This document shows, one piece after another, positions 53,885 to 62,466 of a stretch of DNA of 64,000 bases; positions within the stretch are counted from its first letter, which is position 1, and every line of letters begins with the position of its first letter. The notes beneath the pieces are model-generated. The model ran no database searches. It was given only the letters and a program-made list of their open reading frames with translations, and was not told the DNA's origin. Origin of the DNA: Methanomassiliicoccaceae archaeon COG_1 (GTDB lineage Archaea > Thermoplasmatota > Thermoplasmata > Methanomassiliicoccales > Methanomethylophilaceae). Made by a program: the position numbers and the translations under genes. The stretch covers positions 1-64,000 of the forward strand of contig JAQQTI010000002.1 in NCBI GenBank assembly GCA_028561875.1. Direction: 5' to 3'.

Positions 53885-55270
53885 ATGAGCGATTTCGTCT
53901 GCCCCCTCGACTACAGGTACGGCAGGAAGGAGATGAAGGCCATCTTCTCTGAGGGGGGCCGGATCAGGTATCAGATGCAGGTGGAGGCCGCCCTTGCCCA
54001 GGCCCACGCCGCCCTCGGCGGGATGCCGCAGGCCGATGCGGACGAGATCTCCCGCGTCGCCGCCTCGGGCGAGGTGAAAATCGAGAGGATCAAGGAGATC
54101 GAGAAATCCACCAACCACGACCTCATGGCCATGGTCAGGGCGATGACCGAAAGGTGCGTCGGCGATGCCGGGAAGTACGTGCACCTCGGGGCCACCTCTA
54201 ACGACATCGTGGATACCGCCACCGCTCTGCAGATCAGGGACGCGCTGCTGTTGGTGGGAGAGGATGTCGACGCGCTCATCGACACCCTCGCGCGGCTCGC
54301 CGAGAGGGAGAGGGACACCATCGAGATCGGCAGAACCCACGCCCAGTTCGCCATACCCATCACCTACGGGTTCAAAATCGCCGGCTACATCGCCGAGATG
54401 CTCAGGCATCGCGAGAGGCTGCGGGAAATCATGCCTCGCGCCGCCGCCGGGAAGATGGCGGGCGCGGTGGGCACCGGCGCCGCCCTCGGGAAGAACTTTC
54501 GCGAAATCCAGATCGAGGTCATGAGAAACCTCGGGCTCACCTACGAGCCGGCCGCGACACAGGTCGTCGGCAGGGACCGGTATACCGAGCTGGTCTGCCT
54601 CCTGGCCAACATCGGCACCTCCCTCGAGAGGTACGCCACCGAGGTCAGGAACCTGCAGAGGTCGGAGATTTCCGAGGTCTCGGAGGCTTTCGACCGCGCC
54701 CACCAGGTGGGGAGCTCCACCATGGCCCAGAAGAGGAACCCCATAGAATCCGAGAACGTCTGCGGCCTCGCCCGCGTGCTCAGGGGGTTCGTAATGCCCA
54801 CCTTCGAGAACCAGGTGCTCTGGCACGAGAGGGACCTCTCCAACTCCTCCTCGGAGAGGTTCACCCTGCCCCACGTCTTCGTCCTGGTCGACCAGATGCT
54901 GAACAAGATGGACAAGGTGTTCCGGGGCCTGGAGGTCCACCGCGACAGGATGCTCAGGAACATCGAATCCGCCCACGGCCTGATCATGGCCGAACCGGTG
55001 ATGATGTTCATGGTCTCCAGGGGGGTCGGCAGGCAGGATGCCCACGAGATGGTCAGGCAGGCCTCCATGGTCGCCGAGGACCAGGGAAGGCAGCTACTCG
55101 AGACGCTGTGGGAGAGGGAGGACGTCAGGAGCCTCTGCCCCAGGGAGGAGCTGGAGAGGGTCATGGACCCCGCCTCGTACACCGGGGCCTCCGGCGAGAT
55201 CGTCGACGCCATGGTCTCGGCGGCGAGGAACGCCCTCGAAGGTGACGAGCGATGTGGTCCCGCAGGATGA
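53885..55270 (+). CDS. purB: Adenylosuccinate lyase PurB
   Basis: 455 residues to CGA 55250-55252, normal length. Landmarks are KYVHLGATSNDI, EIGRTHAQFAIP, the signature GSSTMAQKRNPIESE and a C-terminal VARNALEGDE-like end. It makes AMP and the AICAR intermediate of purine synthesis. CGA follows GDE and precedes the ATG of the next small gene in CGATG; the remaining five codons reach TGA 55270. Confidence 0.95.
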   Translation: MSDFVCPLDYRYGRKEMKAIFSEGGRIRYQMQVEAALAQAHAALGGMPQADADEISRVAASGEVKIERIKEIEKSTNHDLMAMVRAMTERCVGDAGKYVHLGATSNDIVDTATALQIRDALLLVGEDVDALIDTLARLAERERDTIEIGRTHAQFAIPITYGFKIAGYIAEMLRHRERLREIMPRAAAGKMAGAVGTGAALGKNFREIQIEVMRNLGLTYEPAATQVVGRDRYTELVCLLANIGTSLERYATEVRNLQRSEISEVSEAFDRAHQVGSSTMAQKRNPIESENVCGLARVLRGFVMPTFENQVLWHERDLSNSSSERFTLPHVFVLVDQMLNKMDKVFRGLEVHRDRMLRNIESAHGLIMAEPVMMFMVSRGVGRQDAHEMVRQASMVAEDQGRQLLETLWEREDVRSLCPREELERVMDPASYTGASGEIVDAMVSAARNALEGDERCGPAG

Positions 55271-55425
55271 GGCAGGCGGCGCTCATCGGCGGCGTCGTGG
55301 GCCTGGCCCTGTTCTACGCCATGTACACGGTCTTCGGCTCGCCGGCTTACGCGCTGTTCATCATCTTCGGCGCGGCCATCGCGGCGGGGACGGTTTGGGT
55401 GATGGACAACCCGCCCGTCGATTGA
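55252..55425 (+). CDS. 57-residue membrane protein
   Basis: A short gene of 58 codons begins at the ATG overlapping the purB CGA and ends at TGA 55425. It has a basic N-terminus MWSRRMRQ and two hydrophobic helices (about 8-28 and 30-50). It is translationally linked to purB. Function unknown. Confidence 0.6.
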   Translation: MWSRRMRQAALIGGVVGLALFYAMYTVFGSPAYALFIIFGAAIAAGTVWVMDNPPVD

Positions 55426-55554
55426 AAAATTCAAACGCTCTCGCCGCCCGACGCCGTTTCCGGCCGTGCGCCCCCTCCAACCGAAGAAGGCGTTCTTCGT
55501 CCGCCCCCGCCGTCCCCTCAGGCGGCGGGGGCGGAACCCATCGGCCTTATGCGG

Positions 55555-55977
55555 TCACTCGTCCTGCTCGTACCTCCTCCCCGCCCCCGGTCCGGACGTG
55601 GTGTCGTACACGTCGGTGACGGCCAACTTCACCAGCCCCTTCGCCGGGAACGCCTCGTTCTTGGATTTGGCGATCGCCCTCGCCTTATCGTAGTCGGGAC
55701 CGGCGGTGAGGTAGCGGATGCCGCCCTTGATCTGCAGGCATTCCTTCCCCCCGCCGATGAGGTAGACCGATCCGACGGGGTTCTCCCTGATGTTGGCGAG
55801 CGTCTTGTTCAGGAAGTTGTCCACGATCCAGATCTCGCGGTCGTTCTCGATCCAGATCATCCCCACCGGCACGACGTTGGGCACCCCGCCCTTGGACGCG
55901 GTGGCGAAGGGGACGTACTTGGCATCCGCCCGGTGGGAGTCGAAGAGGCTGCGCACATGACCGTCAATCGTTGCCAT
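55555..55977 (-). CDS. Pyridoxamine 5'-phosphate oxidase-family protein
   Basis: 140 residues of FMN-binding split barrel: KYVPFATASKGGVPNVVPVGMIW and GSVYLIGG. Residues DREIWIVDNFLNKTLANIRENP are typical of the family. It may bind FMN or F420; substrate unknown. TGA stop. Confidence 0.82.
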   Translation of the reverse strand: MATIDGHVRSLFDSHRADAKYVPFATASKGGVPNVVPVGMIWIENDREIWIVDNFLNKTLANIRENPVGSVYLIGGGKECLQIKGGIRYLTAGPDYDKARAIAKSKNEAFPAKGLVKLAVTDVYDTTSGPGAGRRYEQDE

Positions 55978-56519
55978 GGAGCGGTAATCGACGCCGGGAA
56001 TAAAAAGAAAAGGGGCGGCCCGCCAGTGAGTCGATCAGGAACACTGACGGATCAGACGTTGCAGCCACGGCCACGAGGCCGCCGCCGACGGAGGCCGGAG
56101 GGCCCCTGTTACGCGAGGGTGCAGGCCTCGCCGAGGTCCATTCCGTCCGGCAGGGGTGCGTTCCGCTACCGCAAGAACTCCGGAGAGAACAGGAGGGGGC
56201 CGGATTCGGTCGCCGAGACGGGCGGCAGGCCCGTCATAATGGAGGCCGGGTCCGGGAAGCCCAGGGCTTCGCCGCCGCTTCTGAGGGCTTCCGCAGTGTT
56301 CGCAAACGCGGGAAGGATAAAGTTCGAGGAGGGGAACGTCCTCTCCGATGGTGAAGCCGACCATTATCCGCTTTTTGCCCCGGGGTTCTTCTCGGAGATC
56401 GCACGATCGCCGCTCATCTCTTTCCATATGCCGCGGGGCCCCTGCACGCGATATCGCGCCCGGGGCTCCTGAAGACGCGTCACCGGCTCCAAATAAGGTC
56501 AACAGGAGCCCTCGGTCGA
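55978..56519. other. Gap without a supported gene
   Basis: About 540 bases. The open frames on both strands have random residue composition. Several inverted GC repeats, no TATA or RNA class I recognise. Confidence 0.45.
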
Positions 56520-57047
56520 TCAGTGCTTTTTCGCGTATGCGTCCATGCACGACCTGATGGTCGCTACGGCGGCGTCCGGCCCCTCTATGGCCCCGGCCTC
56601 CGTCTTCTTGCCCTCGAGAGCCTTGTAGACGCTGAAGAAGTGCCGCATCTCTTCCCCGAGGTGCCTCGGGAGCTGTGCGACGTCCGTGTAACCGTTGTAC
56701 ATCGGGTCCTTGGGGAGGATGGCGAGAATCTTGTCATCCTGGTCGCCGCTGTCGACCATCCTCATGATGCCGATGGGGCGGCATTTGGCGAGGGCGCCAG
56801 GGACGATGGGCTCGGAGCTGATCACGAGCACGTCCAGGGGGTCCCCGTCCGGGGCCACCGTCCGGGGTATGAGGCCGTAGTTCCACGGGTAGGCGGTGGA
56901 GGTGGAGAGGACGCGGTCGACGGCGATGAGGCCGGTCTCCTCGTCCAGCTCGTACTTCATCTTGCTGCCTTTGGGGATCTCGATGAACGCGGTGAACTCC
57001 TCCGGCCTGACCCTATCGGAGGACAGGGTGTCGACTATGGTTGCCAT
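56520..57047 (-). CDS. ppa: Inorganic pyrophosphatase (family I)
   Basis: 175 residues from ATG 57047. DGDPLDVLVISSEP is the metal-binding signature, with EIPKGSKMKYELDEETG and YPWNYGLIPRT. It clears pyrophosphate from synthesis reactions. Family length is normal. An ATG 21 codons upstream would add a hydrophobic extension (LLLLLYLLALGVAM) that looks like leader sequence, probably not translated. TGA stop. Confidence 0.93.
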   Translation of the reverse strand: MATIVDTLSSDRVRPEEFTAFIEIPKGSKMKYELDEETGLIAVDRVLSTSTAYPWNYGLIPRTVAPDGDPLDVLVISSEPIVPGALAKCRPIGIMRMVDSGDQDDKILAILPKDPMYNGYTDVAQLPRHLGEEMRHFFSVYKALEGKKTEAGAIEGPDAAVATIRSCMDAYAKKH

Positions 57048-57160
57048 GGCGACCCCTAGAGCGAGGAGGTATAATAAGAGAAGGAGGGAGTCGGATGGTT
57101 TTTTTTCCATTTCGGATTTAAACGGAGACTATTATCCTTATTGTAATCTATTTACCCATA

Positions 57161-57172
57161 GATATAAATGAA
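57161..57172 (+). promoter_or_regulatory. TATA box of the ABC importer operon
   Basis: GATATAAATGAA, about 40 bases before ATG 57210. The AT-rich spacer is shared with the divergent pyrophosphatase gene. Confidence 0.5.
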
Positions 57173-57209
57173 GACTCTGGCGTAGAGACTGCACACAGAA
57201 GGTCAACAG

Positions 57210-58430
57210 ATGCTATGGGACAGGAAGCTGATTTCGACGATCGCGATCATCGCCGTGGTGATGTCGTCCATGGCCGCCGTGATCGTTTACGACTCGGGGC
57301 TCAAGGACAGTTCGAGCAGCGGGTCGACGTACAACATTATCGCCAGGGTGAACTCCGAGGGGTCGGGGATCTACATCAAGGAGGGTTCCATAGAGGGCTA
57401 CTCCGCCGGGAACGACAGGATCCCCGACCGCAACGGGGTGGACTACTACAAGATCGACCCCCGCGACAGAAACCACTTCATCGTAGACGAGGACAACGCC
57501 AAAGCATGGGGCGGCCTCATTCTCGGAACGCCCGGAGCGACAACCATCCAGCACGTCCAGCTGAAACGTCTGGTGAACGGCATGGGCATGGATTTCACCC
57601 GCTATCAGGAGGGGGAGGGGACCAGCCCCAACACCGTGTACTTCGTGCAGGGGATGACGAACAAGGTCGCCGTCCTCGGGGACAAGTTCATCCAGGGCGG
57701 CATCCTCTGGGAGCCGCAGTACTCGGCCATCGTAAACGACAAGGATGGCGGGTTCACCGAGCTCGGCCTGACGAACAACTTCTTCCCCGGGCACACCTGC
57801 TGCATCATCGCCGGATACACGCCGTACATGGACCGCCACCCCGAGGTCACCGAGAGGTTCCTGGCAGGGTACATCAGGGGCGTCGATTGGGTGACCGACC
57901 CCGCGAACCACGACGCGCTCATCAGGCTCTGCGTGGAGAAGACCAGCGGCATCAGCGAGAGCGTCATAAAGGACGCCGTCGACAACATCAAATACCTCTA
58001 CAACGACCCGAGCGGGGACCTCAACGACCTCCGCAAGGACATCGCGAACCTGGTGGACAGCCTCACCGACCTGCAGCACAGCATGAACGACCTCGGGTTC
58101 AACAGCTCGCTGCAGTTCGCAAACGCCCTCGTCGACGACTCCTATCTGGTCGAGGCGGAAAGGATCCACAACGACTCCGGTTACGAGTACGCCGGGAGGA
58201 CGACCACCATAACCGTCGCCGCCATATCGGGCGACATCCACCAGATCGCGCTGCATGCCGCCATGGCGCAGGGCTTCTTCGAGGACTACGGGATCAAGGT
58301 AAACCTGTCGTCCGCCGTCAACGGCCCCGGCGTCGCCACCGCCCTGCAGAACGGCAACGCGCAATTCGGACTCATGGGCGCCCCCCCGTGCACCATCACC
58401 GCGATCAACGGAGAGCTCGTGACCAAGTAA
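57210..58430 (+). CDS. ABC substrate-binding protein, NMT1/SsuA-like, rearranged
   Basis: 406 residues with an N-terminal signal anchor (about 8-28, lipid-anchor Cys absent) that tethers it outside the membrane. The C-terminal stretch 330-404 (TVAAISGDIHQIALHAAMAQGFFEDYGI, LQNGNAQFGLMGAPP) is the usual N-terminal lobe of SsuA/NMT1 proteins. The middle (about 90-250; GTPGATTIQHVQL, GGILWEPQYSAI) is the usual second lobe. The order is therefore swapped. It binds an organic sulfur, nitrogen or thiamine-precursor compound. TAA stop, 8 bases before the permease. Confidence 0.75.
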   Translation: MLWDRKLISTIAIIAVVMSSMAAVIVYDSGLKDSSSSGSTYNIIARVNSEGSGIYIKEGSIEGYSAGNDRIPDRNGVDYYKIDPRDRNHFIVDEDNAKAWGGLILGTPGATTIQHVQLKRLVNGMGMDFTRYQEGEGTSPNTVYFVQGMTNKVAVLGDKFIQGGILWEPQYSAIVNDKDGGFTELGLTNNFFPGHTCCIIAGYTPYMDRHPEVTERFLAGYIRGVDWVTDPANHDALIRLCVEKTSGISESVIKDAVDNIKYLYNDPSGDLNDLRKDIANLVDSLTDLQHSMNDLGFNSSLQFANALVDDSYLVEAERIHNDSGYEYAGRTTTITVAAISGDIHQIALHAAMAQGFFEDYGIKVNLSSAVNGPGVATALQNGNAQFGLMGAPPCTITAINGELVTK

Positions 58431-58439
58431 AGTGATACG

Positions 58440-59246
58440 ATGGCCTTCGCGTACGACAAGCACAACACCTACCACCGCATGCTCAGGCAGGCGCTGATCA
58501 CCGTTGTGTCCCTGATCGCATTCATCGAGGCGTGGTGGGTGATCTCCATCGTCGCCAATTCGAGCACCATCCCCGACCCTGCAACGACGTTCGACGCCCT
58601 GGCCGATCTGATTAGAAACGGCGATGGCATGACCGGTGACTCGCTGGGCACCTATGTATCGGCAAGCATGGGGACGTTCCTCAAGGGCTTCGCGCTCGCA
58701 CTGCTGGTGGCCGTGCCCCTCGGCCTGGTGCTCGGAAGGTTCTCCCTGCTCAACGAGTTCACGGAGCCCGTCATCGAGGTCCTCAGGCCCATCGCCCCCA
58801 TAGCATGGGCCCCGATATTCATGATCTCCATCGGTTACGACCTCGGGCCGATGCTGGTGGTCTTCGTCGGGATATTCTTCCCGCTCCTGACCAACGTGGT
58901 CTTCGGCGTGAAAAAAATCGACATGAGCCTCGTCGACGCGGCGAGGACGCTCGGCGCCTCCGACACGCAGGTGTTCGTCAAGGTGCTCGTGCCCTCCACC
59001 ATACCCTACATCATGAACGGCACAAAAATAGGCCTGGGCATCGGATGGATGTGCATAGTCGCCGCCGAACTGTACGCCACGCCCCTCGGCGGCATCGGGT
59101 TCTATCTCTCCGAGCAGGCGACCGCCGGCTACTGGCCGGGCGCGTTCGCGGCCATCATAGTCATAGCCTTCCTCGGAATAATCACCACCAGCCTCGCGGA
59201 GTACATCCACAAGGCCGTATCGAAGAGAATGGGGATGGACGTATGA
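58440..59246 (+). CDS. ABC importer permease, SsuC/TauC type
   Basis: 268 residues with six membrane helices and the EAA loop DAARTLGASDTQVFVKVLVPSTIPYIMNG (about 160-190), the ATPase contact. Family BPD_transp_1 for nitrate/taurine/sulfonate uptake. TGA overlaps the ATPase ATG (ATGA). Confidence 0.9.
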   Translation: MAFAYDKHNTYHRMLRQALITVVSLIAFIEAWWVISIVANSSTIPDPATTFDALADLIRNGDGMTGDSLGTYVSASMGTFLKGFALALLVAVPLGLVLGRFSLLNEFTEPVIEVLRPIAPIAWAPIFMISIGYDLGPMLVVFVGIFFPLLTNVVFGVKKIDMSLVDAARTLGASDTQVFVKVLVPSTIPYIMNGTKIGLGIGWMCIVAAELYATPLGGIGFYLSEQATAGYWPGAFAAIIVIAFLGIITTSLAEYIHKAVSKRMGMDV

Positions 59247-60178
59247 CGGAGGAGGAAGGAAAGATCGCCGCCGGCGCCAAGCCGCATCCGGGCGACCGCA
59301 TCCGGGCGGACCGCACCGATCTGCTCTACAAGGACATTCCCGAGGGCGGGATGCTGATGAGGATAGAGGGGCTCCACGTCGTTTACCAGACCGACGAGAA
59401 GGTCACCGTCGCCGTGGAGGATTTCTCCCTGGACGTGAAGAAGGGGGAGCTGGTCTCCATCGTCGGCCCGTCGGGCTGCGGCAAGACCACCATTCTCCGC
59501 TGCATCGCTGGGCTGCTCCAGCCAACATCGGGGAGGATCATGATGGGGGACAGGGTGTGCACCGCGCCCGGCTCCGACCGCGGCATGGTCTTCCAGGATT
59601 TCGCCCTTTTCCCGTGGAGGACGGTCAGGCAGAACGTGGAGTTCGGCATGGAGGTCGCCGGCGTGCCCAAGGAGGAGCGCGAGAAGCGCGCCTTGAGGTA
59701 CGTCGAGGCCGTCGGCCTCGGGAGGTTCGCCGATTCGCGCATACACGAGCTGTCGGGCGGCATGAAGCAGAGGGTGGGCATCGCCCGCGCCATGGTTATG
59801 CACCCCGCGGTCATCCTCATGGACGAGCCCTTCGGCGCGCTTGACGCGCAGACCCGCAACATCATGCAGGAGCAGCTGACGAGGATCATCATGCACAGTA
59901 CGAGGACGGTCATCTTCATCACCCACTCCGTGGACGAGGCGCTCTACCTGTCCGACAGGGTGGTCATCCTCTCGAAGAGACCGTCCAGGATCCACAAGGT
60001 CATCGATGTGCCGTGGCCCCGCCCGAGGGACCGGGCCTCTCCGGAGTTCACGGCGCTGAGGAAGAGGATTCTCGCCTACCTCGAGACCGAGAACGTCATG
60101 AGCGAGCGAGCCCGAAACGTCTCCGGGCGCCGCCCGGCAACCCGGGCGGCGCACGCCCCCTCCAGTCCGCCCCTCTGA
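59243..60178 (+). CDS. ABC importer ATP-binding protein, SsuB/TauB type
   Basis: About 288 residues to CGA 60107-60109. Walker A GPSGCGKTT, Q-loop VFQDFALFPW, signature LSGGMKQR, Walker B VILMDEPFGALD, H-loop ITHSV. It powers the importer. The last family residues YLETENVMSE are followed by CGA, and 18 bases further is an 11-bp stem hairpin, a terminator. The 22 codons after CGA to TGA 60178 run through that hairpin and are probably not translated. Confidence 0.92.
   Translation: MTEEEGKIAAGAKPHPGDRIRADRTDLLYKDIPEGGMLMRIEGLHVVYQTDEKVTVAVEDFSLDVKKGELVSIVGPSGCGKTTILRCIAGLLQPTSGRIMMGDRVCTAPGSDRGMVFQDFALFPWRTVRQNVEFGMEVAGVPKEEREKRALRYVEAVGLGRFADSRIHELSGGMKQRVGIARAMVMHPAVILMDEPFGALDAQTRNIMQEQLTRIIMHSTRTVIFITHSVDEALYLSDRVVILSKRPSRIHKVIDVPWPRPRDRASPEFTALRKRILAYLETENVMSERARNVSGRRPATRAAHAPSSPPL
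60127..60152 (+). terminator. Hairpin, 11-bp stem, after the ABC importer ATPase
   Basis: GCGCCGCCCGG and CCGGGCGGCGC flank a CAAC loop. It starts 18 bases after CGA 60107-60109 and lies before the next normal stop. Confidence 0.65.
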
Positions 60179-60335
60179 CCTTCCGGGCGTTGCGGACTTC
60201 GCACGCGTGCGCTCGTCCCCGGGCGGCAAGGCCGCGCGGAGTCCGCCGCGTACGATGTCCGCGGAACCGACGGAAAGTGCATCGCGCTTCCGCGCGATGC
60301 GAATGGAGGCGGCGGGGTGGCCCGCCAAAGTTTAA
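60179..60335. other. Gap between convergent transcripts
   Basis: About 155 bases, with another short GC inverted repeat near 60285. No gene seen. Confidence 0.5.
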
Positions 60336-60560
60336 TCACTCGGCCTTGTTGCCGTACGCGCCGCCGATCAGCACCCCCGCCGACAGGATGCCTGCGGTGA
60401 GGAGCCCGTAGGAGTCATTGAAGCCATCGAACACGAGGTCTCCGACCCAGTTCACCACGTACGCGATGATCGCGAAGAATATCAGCGCAATGATGATCAG
60501 TACAATCAGAGAGATGACCCAGTACAGGATGCTCTTGAGCGCCCCAGTTACGTCTATCGT
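60336..60560 (-). CDS. Small two-helix membrane protein, ACG start
   Basis: About 74 residues with a long hydrophobic helix (about 12-36) and a second near 50-70. The GGAGG ribosome-binding site is 8 bases before ACG 60560, the ideal distance, giving TIDVTGALKS. A GTG three codons upstream overlaps the GGAGG itself and is a poor start. No other ATG is near. ACG is therefore the best start. TGA stop. Function unknown. Confidence 0.6.
   Translation of the reverse strand, partial: TIDVTGALKSILYWVISLIVLIIIALIFFAIIAYVVNWVGDLVFDGFNDSYGLLTAGILSAGVLIGGAYGNKAE
60558..60560 (-). other. ACG start candidate, GGAGG at 8 bases
   Basis: ACG positioned exactly as a start codon behind GGAGG-N8. Confidence 0.6.
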
Positions 60561-60722
60561 GTGTCTCACCTCCTTTTTGCCTTGACGGGTATGGAATCGC
60601 CGGCGCAGTAATTAAAGCTGACCGACCCCGCTCTGCATGGATATCGGCTGAATCGGGCGGTTTAGGCGCGATTAAGATTTTAACGCAGGGGCGCATGCGC
60701 CTGAGCGACACCGGCGGTGCGA

Positions 60723-62462
60723 ATGATCCTGAGGTACTTCACGAAGAGGAACTGGGCGATGGTGGCGGCCGTCTTGGCCCTAGTGATCGCCCAGGTGTAC
60801 TTCGACCTGAGGATCCCGGGCTACATGAGCGACATCACTGACGCGCTCCAGCTCGGCGGCGCCGCCGGCGCCGTCAGGGTCTACGGCGCGAAGATGATCG
60901 CCTGTTCGTTCGCCAGCCTCGCCGCGGCGGTGGCATCGGCGTGGATCGCCGCGCGCGTCGGCGCGGACTTCAGCCGCACCCTCCGCAGGTTGCAGTTCGA
61001 GAACGTCGAGCGCTTCTCCATGGGGGATGTCGACTCCTTCTCCCCCGCCTCCCTGATCACCCGCTCCACCAACGACGCGAACCAGATCCAGGTCTTCGCC
61101 TCCCGCGGCCTCCTCATCGCCATCAAGGCCCCGATCATCGCCGCGTGGGCGATCCTGATGATCGCAAGCAGCGACTTTCGCTGGACGGCGGCCACGGCGG
61201 TCGCCGTGGCGGTCATCATCGCCGTCAACGCCTTCGTGCTCCTGTACGCCATGCCGAAGTTCCGCAACATACAGTGGCTGACCGACGACGTCAACGGCGT
61301 GGTCGGCGAGGACGTCGAGGGCGTGAGGGTGATCCGTGCCTACAACGCCGAGGGGTTGCAGGAGGCGAGGTTCGACCGCGCCAACGACGCCCTCCTGCGG
61401 AACAACCTCGCCGCCGTCCGCGCCATGGCGGTGATGTTCCCCGCGGTGGGCTTCGTGATGAACGCCCTCACCATGTCCATCTACTTCCTGGGCGCGTCGA
61501 TCATCAACGACACCGCTCCGGGCGCGGAGCAGATGTATCTGTTCTCCGACATGATCGTGTTCTCCTCCTACGCGATGAAGGTGGTCAACGCATTCATGAT
61601 GATGAGCGCCATCTTCAACGGCCTGCCCCGCGCCATGGTCTCCTCGAAGAGGATACAGGAGGTCATAACCCACGAACCATCGGTCGCCGACGGGGAGTCC
61701 GGCGGGCCGGCGGAAGCGAGGGGGGAGATAGAGTTCCGCGGCGTATCCTTCCGCTACCCCGGGACCGACCGCGACGCCGTCTCCGACGTGTCCTTCAAGG
61801 TGCGGAACGGAGAGACCGTCGCCATCGTGGGAGCGACTGGCAGCGGGAAGTCCACCCTCGCGAACCTCATCCCGCGCTTTTACGACGCCTGCTCGGGGCA
61901 GGTGCTCGTCGACGGCATGGATGTCCGCGAGTACAAGGGTAAGGCGCTGCGCGCGAAGTTCGGCTACGTGCCGCAGAAGGCGGTCATATTCTCGGGCTCG
62001 GTACGCATGAACGTGAACTTCGGGGAGACCTCCGGCGGGCGCACCGATGGCGACGTGTGGGAGGCTCTCGGAATCGCTCAGGCGTCGGACTTCGTGAGGA
62101 GGATGCCCGAGGGGCTGGACTCCCGCATTTCGCAGTACGGGACGAACGTCTCCGGCGGGCAGAAGCAGAGGATCTCGATTGCCCGCGCGGTTTGCCGCCG
62201 GCCGGAGTTCTACATCCTCGACGACGCCTTCTCCGCCCTCGATTACGCCACCGACCATGCCCTCCGCAGCGCACTGAAGAGGGAGTGCGCCGGGGCCACC
62301 TTCATCGTCGTGGCGCAGCGCATAGGCACCGTCATGGATGCCGACCGGATTATCGTCCTCGACGGCGGGAAGGTGGTGGGGCAGGGGACGCACCGCGAAC
62401 TCCTGGAGGGCTGCCCGGTGTACCGGGAGATAGCGGAATCGCAGCTGAGCGGGGGGAGCTAA
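60723..62462 (+). CDS. ABC exporter (type IV), first half of pair
   Basis: 579 residues with six membrane helices (about 15-310) and an NBD with Walker A GATGSGKS, signature VSGGQKQR, Walker B YILDDAFSALD. ATG 60723 is chosen; GTG 60717 would put CGA as second codon. It pairs with the next gene as a heterodimeric multidrug or lipid exporter. TAA stop, with ABC2 beginning at once. Confidence 0.9.
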   Translation: MILRYFTKRNWAMVAAVLALVIAQVYFDLRIPGYMSDITDALQLGGAAGAVRVYGAKMIACSFASLAAAVASAWIAARVGADFSRTLRRLQFENVERFSMGDVDSFSPASLITRSTNDANQIQVFASRGLLIAIKAPIIAAWAILMIASSDFRWTAATAVAVAVIIAVNAFVLLYAMPKFRNIQWLTDDVNGVVGEDVEGVRVIRAYNAEGLQEARFDRANDALLRNNLAAVRAMAVMFPAVGFVMNALTMSIYFLGASIINDTAPGAEQMYLFSDMIVFSSYAMKVVNAFMMMSAIFNGLPRAMVSSKRIQEVITHEPSVADGESGGPAEARGEIEFRGVSFRYPGTDRDAVSDVSFKVRNGETVAIVGATGSGKSTLANLIPRFYDACSGQVLVDGMDVREYKGKALRAKFGYVPQKAVIFSGSVRMNVNFGETSGGRTDGDVWEALGIAQASDFVRRMPEGLDSRISQYGTNVSGGQKQRISIARAVCRRPEFYILDDAFSALDYATDHALRSALKRECAGATFIVVAQRIGTVMDADRIIVLDGGKVVGQGTHRELLEGCPVYREIAESQLSGGS

Positions 62463-62463
62463 G

Positions 62464-62466
62464 ACG
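62464..62466 (+). other. ACG start candidate of second ABC exporter
   Basis: ACG two bases after the upstream stop TAA, with GGGGGGAG 5 bases before it. Confidence 0.6.
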
